A stretch of 64,000 bases of DNA from Semisulcospira habei. Its lineage: Eukaryota; Mollusca; Gastropoda; Semisulcospiridae. Positions 9,896-19,542 of the stretch are shown here, in pieces; position 1 is the first letter of the stretch; each line of letters starts with the position of its first letter. Position numbers and translations under genes: made by a program. The stretch is from contig BTPG01000003.1 in the NCBI GenBank assembly GCA_036245525.1, positions 158,751,897 through 158,815,896 on the forward strand, read 5' to 3'. Under the pieces are notes generated by a model. The model had not been told where the DNA came from. It did no database searches and worked only from the letters and a program-made list of their open reading frames with translations.

Positions 9896-10552
9896 CATCT
9901 TTTGTCAAAATATGGCTATTTTGTTACCTATTTCCTGAGCTCTTGTGACCCTTGACCTTTCGACAGGTCATCCAAATTAATACGCATAGATAGGTCTTAC
10001 CATCAGGTATCTCTGTAGCAATTTTGGGTTTGGAGTTGTGAATAGTATTTGAGAAAAAAAACATCTTTTGTCAAAATATGGTTATTTTTCACCTATTTCC
10101 TGAGCTCGTGACCCTTGACTTTTCCGAGGGATCAACCAAATTAGTATGCATAGAAAAGTCTTGCCATCAGGTCTCTTTGGACGAAGTTTGGTTTTGAAGT
10201 TGTGAATAGTATTTGAGAAAAAATAAATTATGTCAAAATATAGCTATTTGTTACCTATTTCCTGAGCCCCTGTGACCTTGGCTTTTGTGAGAGGTCACTC
10301 AAATTGGTGTGTTTGGAAAGGTCTTGCCACAAAGTATCCTTGGGTCGAGTTTGAAGACTGTGGCTTGATAGTCTCCAAGAAAATGCCAACATTAAAGTTT
10401 ACCACGGATGATGGCGGACGGACGGACTACCACTGGCCCAAAACATACTCACTTTTGCTTCGCATGTGAGCCAAAAAGTGCTCCCGACAGCCAAAGGCTT
10501 TGAAACTCTCGTGACTGCAGCCTAATGCACAAAGGTTGAATGTGTTAGCAGA

Positions 10553-10700
10553 TTAGATACTTATAAGGTCGGGTCTGGAAGATACACCTTTAGCTATATT
10601 CGCATAATGCAGTGCTATGCTTTTGCACCCACAGTTCAAATGACTTATGATATATGCCGTCTGACGGTATAAAAAGTATGACATTTCCCTGTGGCTTACT
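10553..10700. repeat. Dispersed repeat R3, copy 1
   Basis: The segment with GGTCGGGTCTGGAAGATACA, GCTATGCTTTTGCACC, ATTCAAATGACT and GTCTGACGGT closely resembles 53145-53285. It is non-coding and not identified further. The rest, up to 11060, shows nothing recognisable. Confidence 0.5.
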
Positions 10701-11067
10701 CTGTTTGAGAAGCTTGTCTCGAGCATCCAACACAGCGATTTTGTCTGTTGTGGTCGTGCACAAAGTCTTCCGCAAGTTGGCAAAGGTTGCTGCAACAGAC
10801 CCACACGTATCACGACAATGTAGAAAGCCCAACCAACAACATTTTGGGGGGGATGTTCAGAATTTACAACCCTAAAGTATCTTCTGACAAATTTTTGGAC
10901 AACTGTGCACTCATACAATATAGAACGTGCTTCGTGCCATCACCTTCTGGCAGAAAAAAAAATTAGACAGGTGGTCTCTCAAGAGATGTCTTGAAAGGCA
11001 AAAAGTGTCATTTATAATTAGAGACCATTGTTAAGGTGGCTACAGCCACCTGAAAGATGTTCTCTCT

Positions 11068-11148
11068 TAACCCTTTGGTTGTCGGTAGTGCTCTTTGTCA
11101 TGATTAATATGTGACAAAAAAGTGCTACTGACAGTCAAAGGGTTATGG
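11068..11148. repeat. Palindromic foldback repeat, family P1, copy c
   Basis: The arms AACCCTTTGGTTGTCGGTAG and GACAGTCAAAGGGTT pair, as do GTGCTCTTTGTCA and TGACAAAAAAGTGC. The CCTGCAGG centre seen in other copies is missing, leaving a shorter loop (TGATTAATATG). It lies 120 bases outside GANP exon 6. Confidence 0.75.
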
Positions 11149-11266
11149 GCGGTCCCAAAACCCAGTTTCTGCTGCATCTTTGATAACCCTTCACTGCCAG
11201 AATGCAGCAAACACAACCCAACAGCAAGAGGCATAGACCCTCAAAAGATCTCAAACCAACTCCTAC

Positions 11267-11533
11267 CAGCATCAATCTTAGCTGGCTTCGGCTGGTTGCT
11301 AGAAGTGGCAGCCGAGGTCGCAGGGGTTGGGGTTGCATAATGGCTTGGACTGACACTGCGCTGACCGCGGCCCTCCTGGCCCAATCTGTCCCTCACCCCT
11401 GGTCGGTCCAGGATGTGGTACTCCGTTTCAGCTGCCTGCTCGTTACCCCCTCCCATGCTGGCCAGCTCGTCGGCCACAGTACTGGGCAGCGTCAGGACAC
11501 GCTGAGATGCATTTCTCCTCAAAAACCCACCTT
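11267..11533 (-). CDS. MCM3AP: MCM3AP exon 6 (linker before Sac3 domain)
   Basis: The 267-base exon (phase 1 to 1) encodes EGGFLRRNASQRVL through AETEYHILDRPGVRDRLGQE to KPAKIDA. EYHILDR aligns with the KYRLLDQRD segment of vertebrate GANP just before the Sac3 domain. The remainder, rich in S, P, A and T, looks like a disordered insertion absent from vertebrate proteins. The acceptor is TTGATTGCAG|AAGG and the donor GCTG|GTAGGA. Phase joins exactly to exon 7 (DA-ARDKL). Confidence 0.88.
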
Positions 11534-11649
11534 CTGCAATCAAGTCACATGTGGAAATGAACAAAATTGTATTTCAGGAGACGTTTTAGACTGCAGTTTT
11601 TCTTACAAGGTGTCCTATTTCAACAGAAGATAACAAGAAACGCAAACTC

Positions 11650-12600
11650 CTTTTTGGCTCACCTTTATGACTGATCCATCATGTGTGACCTTGAGCTCAC
11701 TGACATGTCATGGAAATGTGAAAGTGTTGAAGTGTCTTAAAACAAGTCAAGGGCTGGGTCCTGTACCTACAAAATCCACGTTTTCTCAGAATGTATGTAT
11801 TTTTCACGTAATTATTTGTCAGCCCCATGACCCTTGACCTTTCCAAGGGATCATCTAAATTAATATGCATAGAAAGGTCTACCATCAGGTATCTCTGTAC
11901 CAAGCTTTGGTTTGAAGTTGAAAATATTATTTGAGAAGAACAGTTTTTAATAATAATTACGGTATTTATAATGCGCTTATTTTATAATAATTATAACTCT
12001 AAGCGCGCAGAATGTGACTATTTTGTACCTATTTCTGAATCACCCCATGACCCTTGACCTTTGAGATAGGTCAACTAAATTAGTATGCATAGGAAGGTCT
12101 CATCACCAGCTACTATTGTACCAAATTTGATTGAAACGTTTGCAAAACCTTTGATTAAAACTACAATTCTATCCAATTTGGCATTTTTACACATTTGCCG
12201 ACCTCTTGTGACCCTTGACAGTTCCAAGGGATCATCCAAATTATTATGCATTGATAGGTCTTACCATCAGGTATCTCTGTTTCAAGTTTGGAATTGAAGC
12301 TGAAAATAGTATTTCATGAGAAAGAACAATTTTGGACAATATATGGATTTATTTACCTATTTCTGTGCCCCACAACCTTGACCTTTCAGAGAGAAGTCAC
12401 TGAAATTGGTATGTTTAGAAAGGTCTTGTCACAATGGTCGATCCATCTCCTGCTGTAGTGCATCGGGGCTAAATGCAAAAGGTCTGCAGGCCAAATAAGG
12501 CCAGCTTCGACCCCTACAGACACTAACAGTGAAGCTAGAATGAGTCTGCAAGGCATATTTCTAAATCTTTTTTTTTCAAAACCATTGACCAAGCTCTTTG
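11650..12600. repeat. CCTTGACC composite repeat array (truncated)
   Basis: It begins CTTTTTGGCTCACC, like the ends of other composites, and carries about four monomers with CCCATGACCCTTGACCTTT, ACTAAATTAGTATGCATAGG and CTACCATCAGGTATCTCTGT. It loses similarity near 12440 without the GTGAGCC terminus. A short AT-rich segment with ATAATAATTACGGTA interrupts it near 11950-12005. Confidence 0.75.
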
Positions 12601-12774
12601 GAGATATGAAAACCTTTGAGAAATTTTAGAGAGGGTGTAACAACCAAGCCCAAGTAAATTCAGCACCACATCTGAGATGCACAACATGCAGTGACTTCAC
12701 AGCTCTCGTGCATCACGATAAACTAAAGCTAACTTATAAAACATCACCAGAATCATAAAGAAACCATCTTGTAC

Positions 12775-12934
12775 CCTGTAAACTGCTGTGTTTACTACTG
12801 GAGTATGATGGCCCCTGTTCAGTCTCTTCCGTAGATGGCGATCTGTCAGACTTTGATGACCTAAAGAAAATGGTCACCGGTGGATCTCGGGGTGACAATC
12901 GAGTGCCACGTTTCTTGGCAGCCGCAGCTCCTTC
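12775..12934 (-). CDS. MCM3AP: MCM3AP exon 5 (post-RRM linker)
   Basis: The 160-base exon (phase 0 to 1) encodes EGAAAAKKRGTRLSPRDPP, then VTIFFRSSKSDRSPSTEETE and a Ser-rich tail. An Ala-rich stretch followed by a basic KKRG segment also follows the RRM in vertebrate GANP (AALARKKG), which supports joining it to exon 4 across the 39-kb intron. The acceptor is AATGTGTGCAG|GAAGG and the donor TTACAGG|GTACAAG. Confidence 0.87.
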
Positions 12935-13027
12935 CTGCACACATTAACCCATTCCAACCTGAGGCTGAGTTAAAAAAATTGTCATCCTATGAGGGCTTCA
13001 TTGCAGACTAGGAGATAGATCAACTGT

Positions 13028-13106
13028 TTTAGTTCAAGAGTGGTGCCAGAACAGCTTGGCACCTCAGGCGCCAAGATATTCTGGCACCACCCTTGAACTA
13101 TCATAG
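13028..13106. repeat. Palindromic foldback repeat, family P2, copy b
   Basis: The arms AGTTCAAGAGTGGTGCCAGA and TCTGGCACCACCCTTGAACT flank the centre TTGGCACCTCAGGCGCCAA. The surrounding 12955-13150 (CTGAGGCTGA, CTATGAGGGCT, AGATCAACTGTTTTAG, CAAGCAATGGGTGTAT) also matches 52560-52770, so the mobile unit is about 200 bases with a palindromic core. Confidence 0.8.
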
Positions 13107-13264
13107 TCAAATTTATTTCAAGCAATGGGTGTATCCAGATGAAAAGGTTTAAAACAACATCCATATTTGTAGACCTGACTATCACAATCTTACCGACCAT
13201 GATAGCTAAAGAAAAGTGCCTGGTTAGTGTCCTGGGTGAAAAGCTTATCAAACATGTACATACA

Positions 13265-13480
13265 GTGAAGTCCAGTTAACACGAACACACTTTACACAAA
13301 TTTCTGGTTAACATGAAACGTTTTTGAATTTCCGGCAGACAGCCCTCTTGTTCTCTATTAAAATTTCATGGTTAACACGAAATGCTTAACACAAAATTCC
13401 TGCTTAACATGAAGATGATTTTGTTTCCCCAACAGAACATTTTATTATAGTATTTTCATCTGTTTAACATGAACAACCAT
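13265..13480. repeat. Cluster of six TTAACAYGAA-like direct repeats
   Basis: GTTAACACGAAC, GTTAACATGAAA, GTTAACACGAAA, CTTAACACAAAA, CTTAACATGAAG and TTTAACATGAAC occur at about 13272, 13309, 13370, 13386, 13404 and 13462. Similar runs are common in the ends of pogo/Tigger-type DNA transposons, but no transposase is present, so identity is open. From 13500 to 14440 I see no gene, only a poly-G run at 13771 and another at 14230. Confidence 0.4.
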
Positions 13481-14444
13481 CCCAAGGACTGAGACGATGC
13501 CGTCCTCCGTGTAACACTGCACGTGGAAGCATTGTTTACAGAAGTACCCGCAAACTCCGTTATGCAATAGCTAATATGTCTGAATGGCCGCATGTTAGCT
13601 TTCACACCTCAGTCCGATCTGCATCGCCGATGGCAGAGGCAATCCAGTGTTTTCAACTGCTAGTGCTCAACATGCACACTCATGTGTATCAGTACACCAG
13701 TGGTGGAGGACTTTGGCGGACACATGTCTGCCACAGGTTCCGTACCGCACACACTGCCTAGCCAGAGGGAGGGGGGGGGGGGTGATGGTGGTAGTAGTGG
13801 TGGGTGTGGGTGAGAGAAGGGACAGGAGAGCTGCACGTTTTTACACAGAGCCCTGTTTCTGAAAATGATCGGTCGGTGGTAAGCATTGCGAATTAGTCTA
13901 GATGATATTCTTCTTTCCCCATTCTTTATTCAAACAAAGACGAAAGACTGACCATGTGATGGGCGGTGGGAGTGAGCAAGATGGGGGAACTGCCATCTCA
14001 ACTTATAGTGTTTCTGTATTTGCCAATCTTGTACGTGTATTCATTCATTCACAGTCAGTTATTTTTAGCGCTTGATTTGTCATTCCCCAAATGATACGAG
14101 CATACAGATCTGTCTGATCTGATTTGTAAGTAATAGATACAAAGTGTTACAGAAGGTGAAAACAGCAGTTCCAAGGATAGTGACACTGATCAACATGAAG
14201 CATTCATAGCAGGGGCGGATCTTGGAGGAGGGGGGGGGGGGGGAACATTCTCACCCAAACTGAATAATCGATAATGTCATGAGGTAGTCAAAACAGATCT
14301 TACATGTTTAACCCATCTAGCCCCCCAGGGCAGGTGATGGATCAACCATGAACATTCAAGGGTTGTCACATCTTTCCTCTGTTCTACCTCAGTATCAATT
14401 ATTAATAACCGGTATTATTATCAGAACGGCTACTATTGGAACAA

Positions 14445-14729
14445 AAAAGGCAAACCATTATGGCTCACGTGTATGACCGATGCACATGTGTGACCTTTGT
14501 CACAATAAGTATAAAGGGCTGGCTTCAGCACCAGTGAAATCAATGTTTTCTCAAAATTTAAGCATTTTTCACACAGCTGTCAAACCCCAATGACCCTTGA
14601 CCTTTGGGATGAGTCAACTAAATTAGTATGTATAGAAATGTCTTGCCATCAGCAAAGTGCCAAACTTTATGGTAAATCTGATTGAAAAGTTTGCAAAAAC
14701 TTTGATAAAAACTACAATTTTAACCCAAA
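14445..14729. repeat. CCTTGACC composite repeat, left part, split by DIRS E1
   Basis: It starts AACCATTATGGCTCACGTG and reads through one monomer (CAATGACCCTTGACCTTT, CAACTAAATTAGTATGTATA) to AAAACTACAATTTTAACCCAAAA, where DIRS E1 begins. The monomer resumes at 30130 with TGGCATTTTTCACATATTTA and continues to about 30260. Intact monomers (for example 12150-12190) are contiguous across this point, which fixes the insertion site. Confidence 0.8.
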
Positions 14730-14984
14730 AATTTATTTTTCTTTAAAATAAATTTTTTTGAAAAATACTTACCGATGGTATTACTGATAGGAAGACATAC
14801 TTAGCCTGTCAATTTCAGCCTCCAAAATTGCTGTGTGTTGCTACGCAACCAGGGACGTAACTCTAGCAAGCAGCTATCCAATCCCTGAGTGGCCTCCCTA
14901 TCCTCCGGATAGCCTCCCTTCTCAATCTCACAAGAGTCCGTTATTACCAGTTCTATCTAGCAGACAGACGACAAGCGGGGAAGG

Positions 14985-15112
14985 TGGGAGGGAAATGTGA
15001 GTAATACCATCGGTAAGTATTTTTCCAAAAACTTTATTTATCAGAAAAACACATTTGTTTCTTCAAAAACGTTACCAATGGTATTACTGATAGGAAGAAT
15101 GGCGAAGAGGAG
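14985..15112. repeat. Internal complementary region (ICR) of DIRS E1
   Basis: GAGTAATACCATCGGTAAGT with following T/A-rich bases is the reverse complement of the outer left terminus, joined directly to AACGTTACCAATGGTATTAC, the reverse complement of the outer right terminus. One base differs from the terminus (CCAATGG against CCGATGG). Confidence 0.85.
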
Positions 15113-15202
15113 GAAGGTGCCGACCCAAAACTCAGCTGGGGGTAACTGCTTAGCTAGGTCCCTTGCAAAGGCACACTCCCGACAATTTCAGTTAAGTATT
15201 AC

Positions 15203-15643
15203 CTATGGCGCATCCAGCGCCGGGAGGGAGTGCTGAGCCGCCGCAATGTCCCCCACTAGTGCCATGTTTTGTTTTTGGCCGGACAGGTGACGGAAGTAGA
15301 AACGGGCGAAAGTAGATTCGGCCCTCCAGCCCACAGCCGCCACAATGTCCCTCACGGCGCAGTTGCGGTCGAACGCGACGCTCGTGGACACAGCCCGGAC
15401 TTCGTGAGCTCGAATCTGCAACCTCTGCGCTCCCTCCATCGAGAGGTCTCCGTAAGCAGATCTGATGATTCCGCGCAGCCAAGCGAATATCGTCTGAGCA
15501 GAAATATCGTTCCTGCCTGGAGATAAGGGCAGGAAGAGGCGTAAACGTCCTCGCCGTAGGGGTTTCAACCGGCGGAGGTAAATTTTTAACGCCCTTACCG
15601 GGTCTTGTTGGCGTACGTCCTGGAGCGTATGCGGGGCCCACAA
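15203..15643 (-). pseudogene. Tyrosine recombinase C-terminal half of DIRS E1
   Basis: An open frame of 146 residues has RQQDPVRALKIYLRRLKPL, NDISAQTIFAWLRGIIRSAY, the HEVRAVSTSVAFD box and STFARFYFRHLSGQ with the nucleophilic tyrosine. These are the H-x2-R and Y motifs of the YR superfamily. The N-terminal half is at 21632-21980, cut off by a LINE whose target duplication lies between the halves. The protein would act on a double-stranded circular intermediate to integrate the element. Confidence 0.85.
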
Positions 15644-15871
15644 TGGTTAGTTAGTTAGTTATTTGGGTTTAACGCCGAGCAGGCAACTAAGGCCATCTCA
15701 CGGCGGGAAGGGTAAAAATCTGGTCAGCCAGACTAAAAGAAAGGTCTTAAGACATGATGTAAATATACCTTAAAAATATGTCAGGCTAAAATGTCGCACA
15801 GGTCTTTAAAGAAAACGTCGGAAGACTCTCAAAAAGGTCAAAATAATAGAAACATCATAATCTATAAACGC

Positions 15872-18800
15872 TCAAATCTTATTAAAAATATGGCACTCTC
15901 TCAGAAAACTGAAGATCTTGTCCGGGGGCACATCCCGGAACAAAACCTTCAAGGAGTCTGCTGTGAAATGTTTATACCTTGTGTCGATTAGATCAGCACA
16001 AGACAACAAAAAGTGTTGAACAGAGTACTGCTCGTCGCAGGCATAACACCATGGACGCTCCTCCTGTTTAAGTAAATAAGAGTGCGTAACATACGTGTGG
16101 CCGATGTGGAGCCGAGCCAGGACAGTCTCCTCACGGCGGCTGCCGCAGCGATAAGGTAGACCGTCGGACAACTTAGGAAGGGCTTCATGCAGCTTGTTAG
16201 CTTCCTCTTTGTCCCACTCGGACTGCCACTCACGGGCTATGTACGCACTAGCCACATGTCTAAAATCACTATAAACAGTCTGTGTGTCAGGGACAGGGTC
16301 ATTGCGGGCATCGTTGGCAGCAGAATCTGCGATCCTGTTGCCTTCAATGCCAACATGCCCTGGCACCCAAATAAAAATGATATCATAATATTCCTTCATC
16401 AAGTCCGCGTGGAGCTCTCTGATCTGAACCAGCAGTGGATGGTCATTTCCCGTGCCCTGAAGGGCCTGCAGGGCAGAAAGAGAGTCAGACAGAATCAGGA
16501 AGTTCCTTTCTCTAGATCGATAAGCATGCTTGAGTGCCAGCAGAACCGCCTGCAGTTCCGCACTAAATACAGATGAGTGGTCTGGGAGGCGGTGCTTAAA
16601 TGGGCGTCTAGGATGGCGAGAGGACACTGCGGCCGCAGCCACTCTCCCATCCTCAGACTTTGACCCATCGGTATAGATGCGACAATAGCCAGGAAAAATT
16701 GAAAGCAGTTTATTGAGGCTCTGTTGGTATATGTGGGCAGTCAAGTCCAGCAAGATGTCAGGAACTGGTAAGAGCCAAGGTGGAGTGATGTGTTGCAGGG
16801 ATTCCGAAACTCTGTCCAGGTCCAATCCGGCCGCCTGCAGATGAGGTCGGACACGGAAAGAAAGTGGACGGACAGCTCCCGGATGGATATCGTAAATCTC
16901 TGCAAACGATGGTTTAAAAACACAATCATAGGCAGGATTGTCTGGATGGGCCTTCAGTTTCAGAACGTAGCTGAGCATGAGGCGGATGCGGCGGAGCTTG
17001 AGAGAAGGCTCCCCTGCCTCGGCATACAGACTAGGAACTGGAGACGTCCTGAAGGCCCCAAGACATATCCGCAGACCCTGATGGTGAATTGTGTTCAGAC
17101 GCTGTAGCACAGACTTGGAAGCTGAGCCATACACCACAGAGCCGTAATCCAGTTTGGACCGAACAAGGGCCCGGTACAGACGAAGTAAGACAGTACGGTC
17201 CGCACCCCAGTCAGTACGACCGACGACACGAAGAATGTCGAGAGCCTTCTGACAAGAGGTTCTAAGGTAATTAATATGGTTGCGGAAGGTAAGTCTTTTG
17301 TCAAAAATGACCCCCAGAAACTTTGCCTCCTCGGCCACCTTAATTGGCACTCCAGCAATGCTCAGGCTAGGTTCTGGAAAAAATTTCGTCTGGTTAGTAA
17401 AATGCACACAAACAGTCTTGGAGGGCGAGAACTTGAATCCATTGAGAGACACCCACCGCTGGATGCGATCAACGCACAGCTGCAAGCGCCTCTCAAGGGA
17501 CGCAAGTCCTCGACCACGTGCGCACAAAGCAAAGTCGTCAACAAACAAAGAGCATTCAGAATCATCCTTGACGGCCTTTACAATGTTATTAATTTTAATA
17601 CTAAATAAAACAGGAGATAGAATGCTGCCCTGTGGGACACCCATCTCCTATTCAAAGGAGTCGGATATGGTGGAGCCCACACGGACATGGAACGACCGGT
17701 TAGTCAAAAAATTGTGAATAAAAACGGGCAGGTGCCCTTTAAAACCCATGTCCAACAAGTCAGACATTATGCCATACTTCCAGGTAGTGTCATACGCCTT
17801 CTCAAGATCGAAAAAAATTGCATAGACATGCTGCTTGTTGACAAAAGAATCTCGAATAAATGATTCAAAGCGGACTAAATGGTCAGTTGTACTACGGAAG
17901 CGCCGAAAACCGCACTGGAGGTCTGTGAGGAGACCCTGTGACTCAAGATGCCACACCAGGCGGGCGTTGACCAGGCGCTCCATAGTTTTACATAAACATG
18001 ATGTCAAAGCGATAGGCCGGTAGTTGCCCGGGTCGGAAGGATCCTTACCCGGCTTGGGGATCGGTACAACCACAGCCTGGCGCCAAGACGGCGGAAAATG
18101 ACCAGTTCTCCAGATATGGTTAAAGGCCTTGAGAAGTACAAGGAGTGACCTCTCAGGCAGATGCGTTAGGAATTGATAGTGGACGGTATCTAGGCCAGCA
18201 GCAGAGTCATTACATTTCTGCAAAGCTTGCTGCAATTCTGATAATGTAAAGGGGACATTATAGTCTTCTGAGTTATCGGACTCAAAATCACACATACGAG
18301 ACTCTCGTTTCTCCTTCTCTCTCTGGAAGAAAGGTGAATAATGCTCCGTTGAAGAATTATGGGCAATGGTGGAGGCAAGCAAATTGGCCACAGCTTTTTC
18401 ATCTGTAACCAAACTGACACCATCTCTAAGATGGCCAACAGAAGCCGAGCCACCTCTGCCCCTAATTCTCCGAACAGCCTTCCATACTTTCTGGGACGGA
18501 GTCCGAGAAGTTAAAGATGAGACGAAGCGTCTCTAGGAAGCACGGCGTTCACGTTTAAAAATGTAACGGGCTTTCGCCCTCTGTCTTTTAAAGGTTAAAA
18601 TATTTACTTGCGACGGATTACGGAAAGCATGTCGCTGAGCAGATTTGCGCGCTATTTGGGCCTTGCGGCACTCTTCGTTGAACCATGGTACTCTCGGCTT
18701 TCGAGGGACTGATGCGGAAGTTTTAGGGATGGTTTCACCCGCTACGTCCAACAAAATAGTAGTAAAAGAAGAAATAGGTTCTTCAGATGACATGACCACC

Positions 18801-19540
18801 TCCTCTGTAATACGAGACTGACAGAGGGAGGCGAACAGAGGCCAGTTAGCTTTCTTAAGATTCCAGCGCCCCACCGGCGGATCCTCCCCACAGCTGACCG
18901 ATGACAGGACTACTGGGAAGTGGTCACTACCACACAGGTCATCGTGAACCTTCCAGTCAAAGTCCAGCATGAGAGAAGGATCACACACAGTGAGGTCTAG
19001 AACAGAACTAGATCCTGAACCTGGGTTAGAGTATGTAGGTGAACCATCGTTAAAGACACATAGATTAAGTTGAGAAAAAACATCTTCTAACATCTGACCT
19101 CTGCCATCATAGTGGTCACTACCCCAAAGGTGAGCGTGACCGTTAAAATCCCCCATGAGAATAAAGGGAGGGGGCAGTTGATCAACTAAATTAAAAAAAT
19201 CATTACTACAGACCCGCAGGGATGGTGGCAGGTAAATACTGCATATAGTTATGGTCTTCTTCAAGGTAACCCGAGCTGCGACAGCCTGAAGACAGGTGTC
19301 GATGCTAACGGGGCTACATAAAATTTGGCTACTAATGAGAAGAGCCACTCCACCCGAGCGCCTCTCCGAATCAGAGCCTTTATGTATAGCGTTAAAACCA
19401 TTAAAGGACACAGGGTCAGAAGTCTTCAGGTAAGTCTCCTGAAGAGATATTACTGAGGGGTTATAGCACTTGACTAAAAGACGTAATTCCTCAAAGTTAG
19501 CTTGAAAACCACGACAGTTCCACTGAAGCAGAGAGTCCAT
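15872..19540 (-). pseudogene. LINE B ORF2: endonuclease, RT, RNase H (two in-frame TAG stops)
   Basis: The frame starts at ATG 19540, two bases after the ORF1 stop. The APE-type endonuclease has LLQWNCRGFQ, SLQETYLK, MGDFNGHAHLWGS and GSDHFPV. RT has FFDLEKAYDTTW, MGVPQGSILSPVLF and the active site LFVDDFALC. RNase H has YTDGSKSEDG, AELQAVLLAL, LSDSLSAL and WVPGHVGIEGNRIAD, followed by a zinc-knuckle-like CYACDE...HFLLSC. The frame is uninterrupted for over 1200 codons except for single TAG codons at about 18535 and 17651. The latter sits where related proteins have Q in QEMGVPQGS, so CAG to TAG is likely. No frameshift is visible. Confidence 0.9.
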
Positions 19541-19542
19541 GA

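Larger units (their letters stand above)
6907..10500. repeat. Palindrome P1 (copy e) split by a CCTTGACC composite element
   Basis: The left arm of a P1 palindrome (GTAGCACTTTTTGTAGCGAC with GATTCCTACATGAATCATTG) ends near 6950. Its missing right arm (AAAAAGTGCTCCCGACAGCC) reappears at about 10482. The DNA between is one composite repeat element, 6945-10482, with end sequences ...GTCTCACGTGG and CGCATGTGAGCC. Inside are head-to-tail monomers of about 165-190 bases, each with GTGACCCTTGACCTTT, AAATTAGTATGCATAGA, GGTCTTACCATCAGGTATCT and GAAGTTGTGAATAGTATTTG. A LINE fragment and DIRS E3 inserted later. Confidence 0.75.

Noticed and set aside
12085..12297. Small frames within the CCTTGACC arrays
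   Set aside because: They translate repeat monomers that are non-coding in other copies because of indels and stops.
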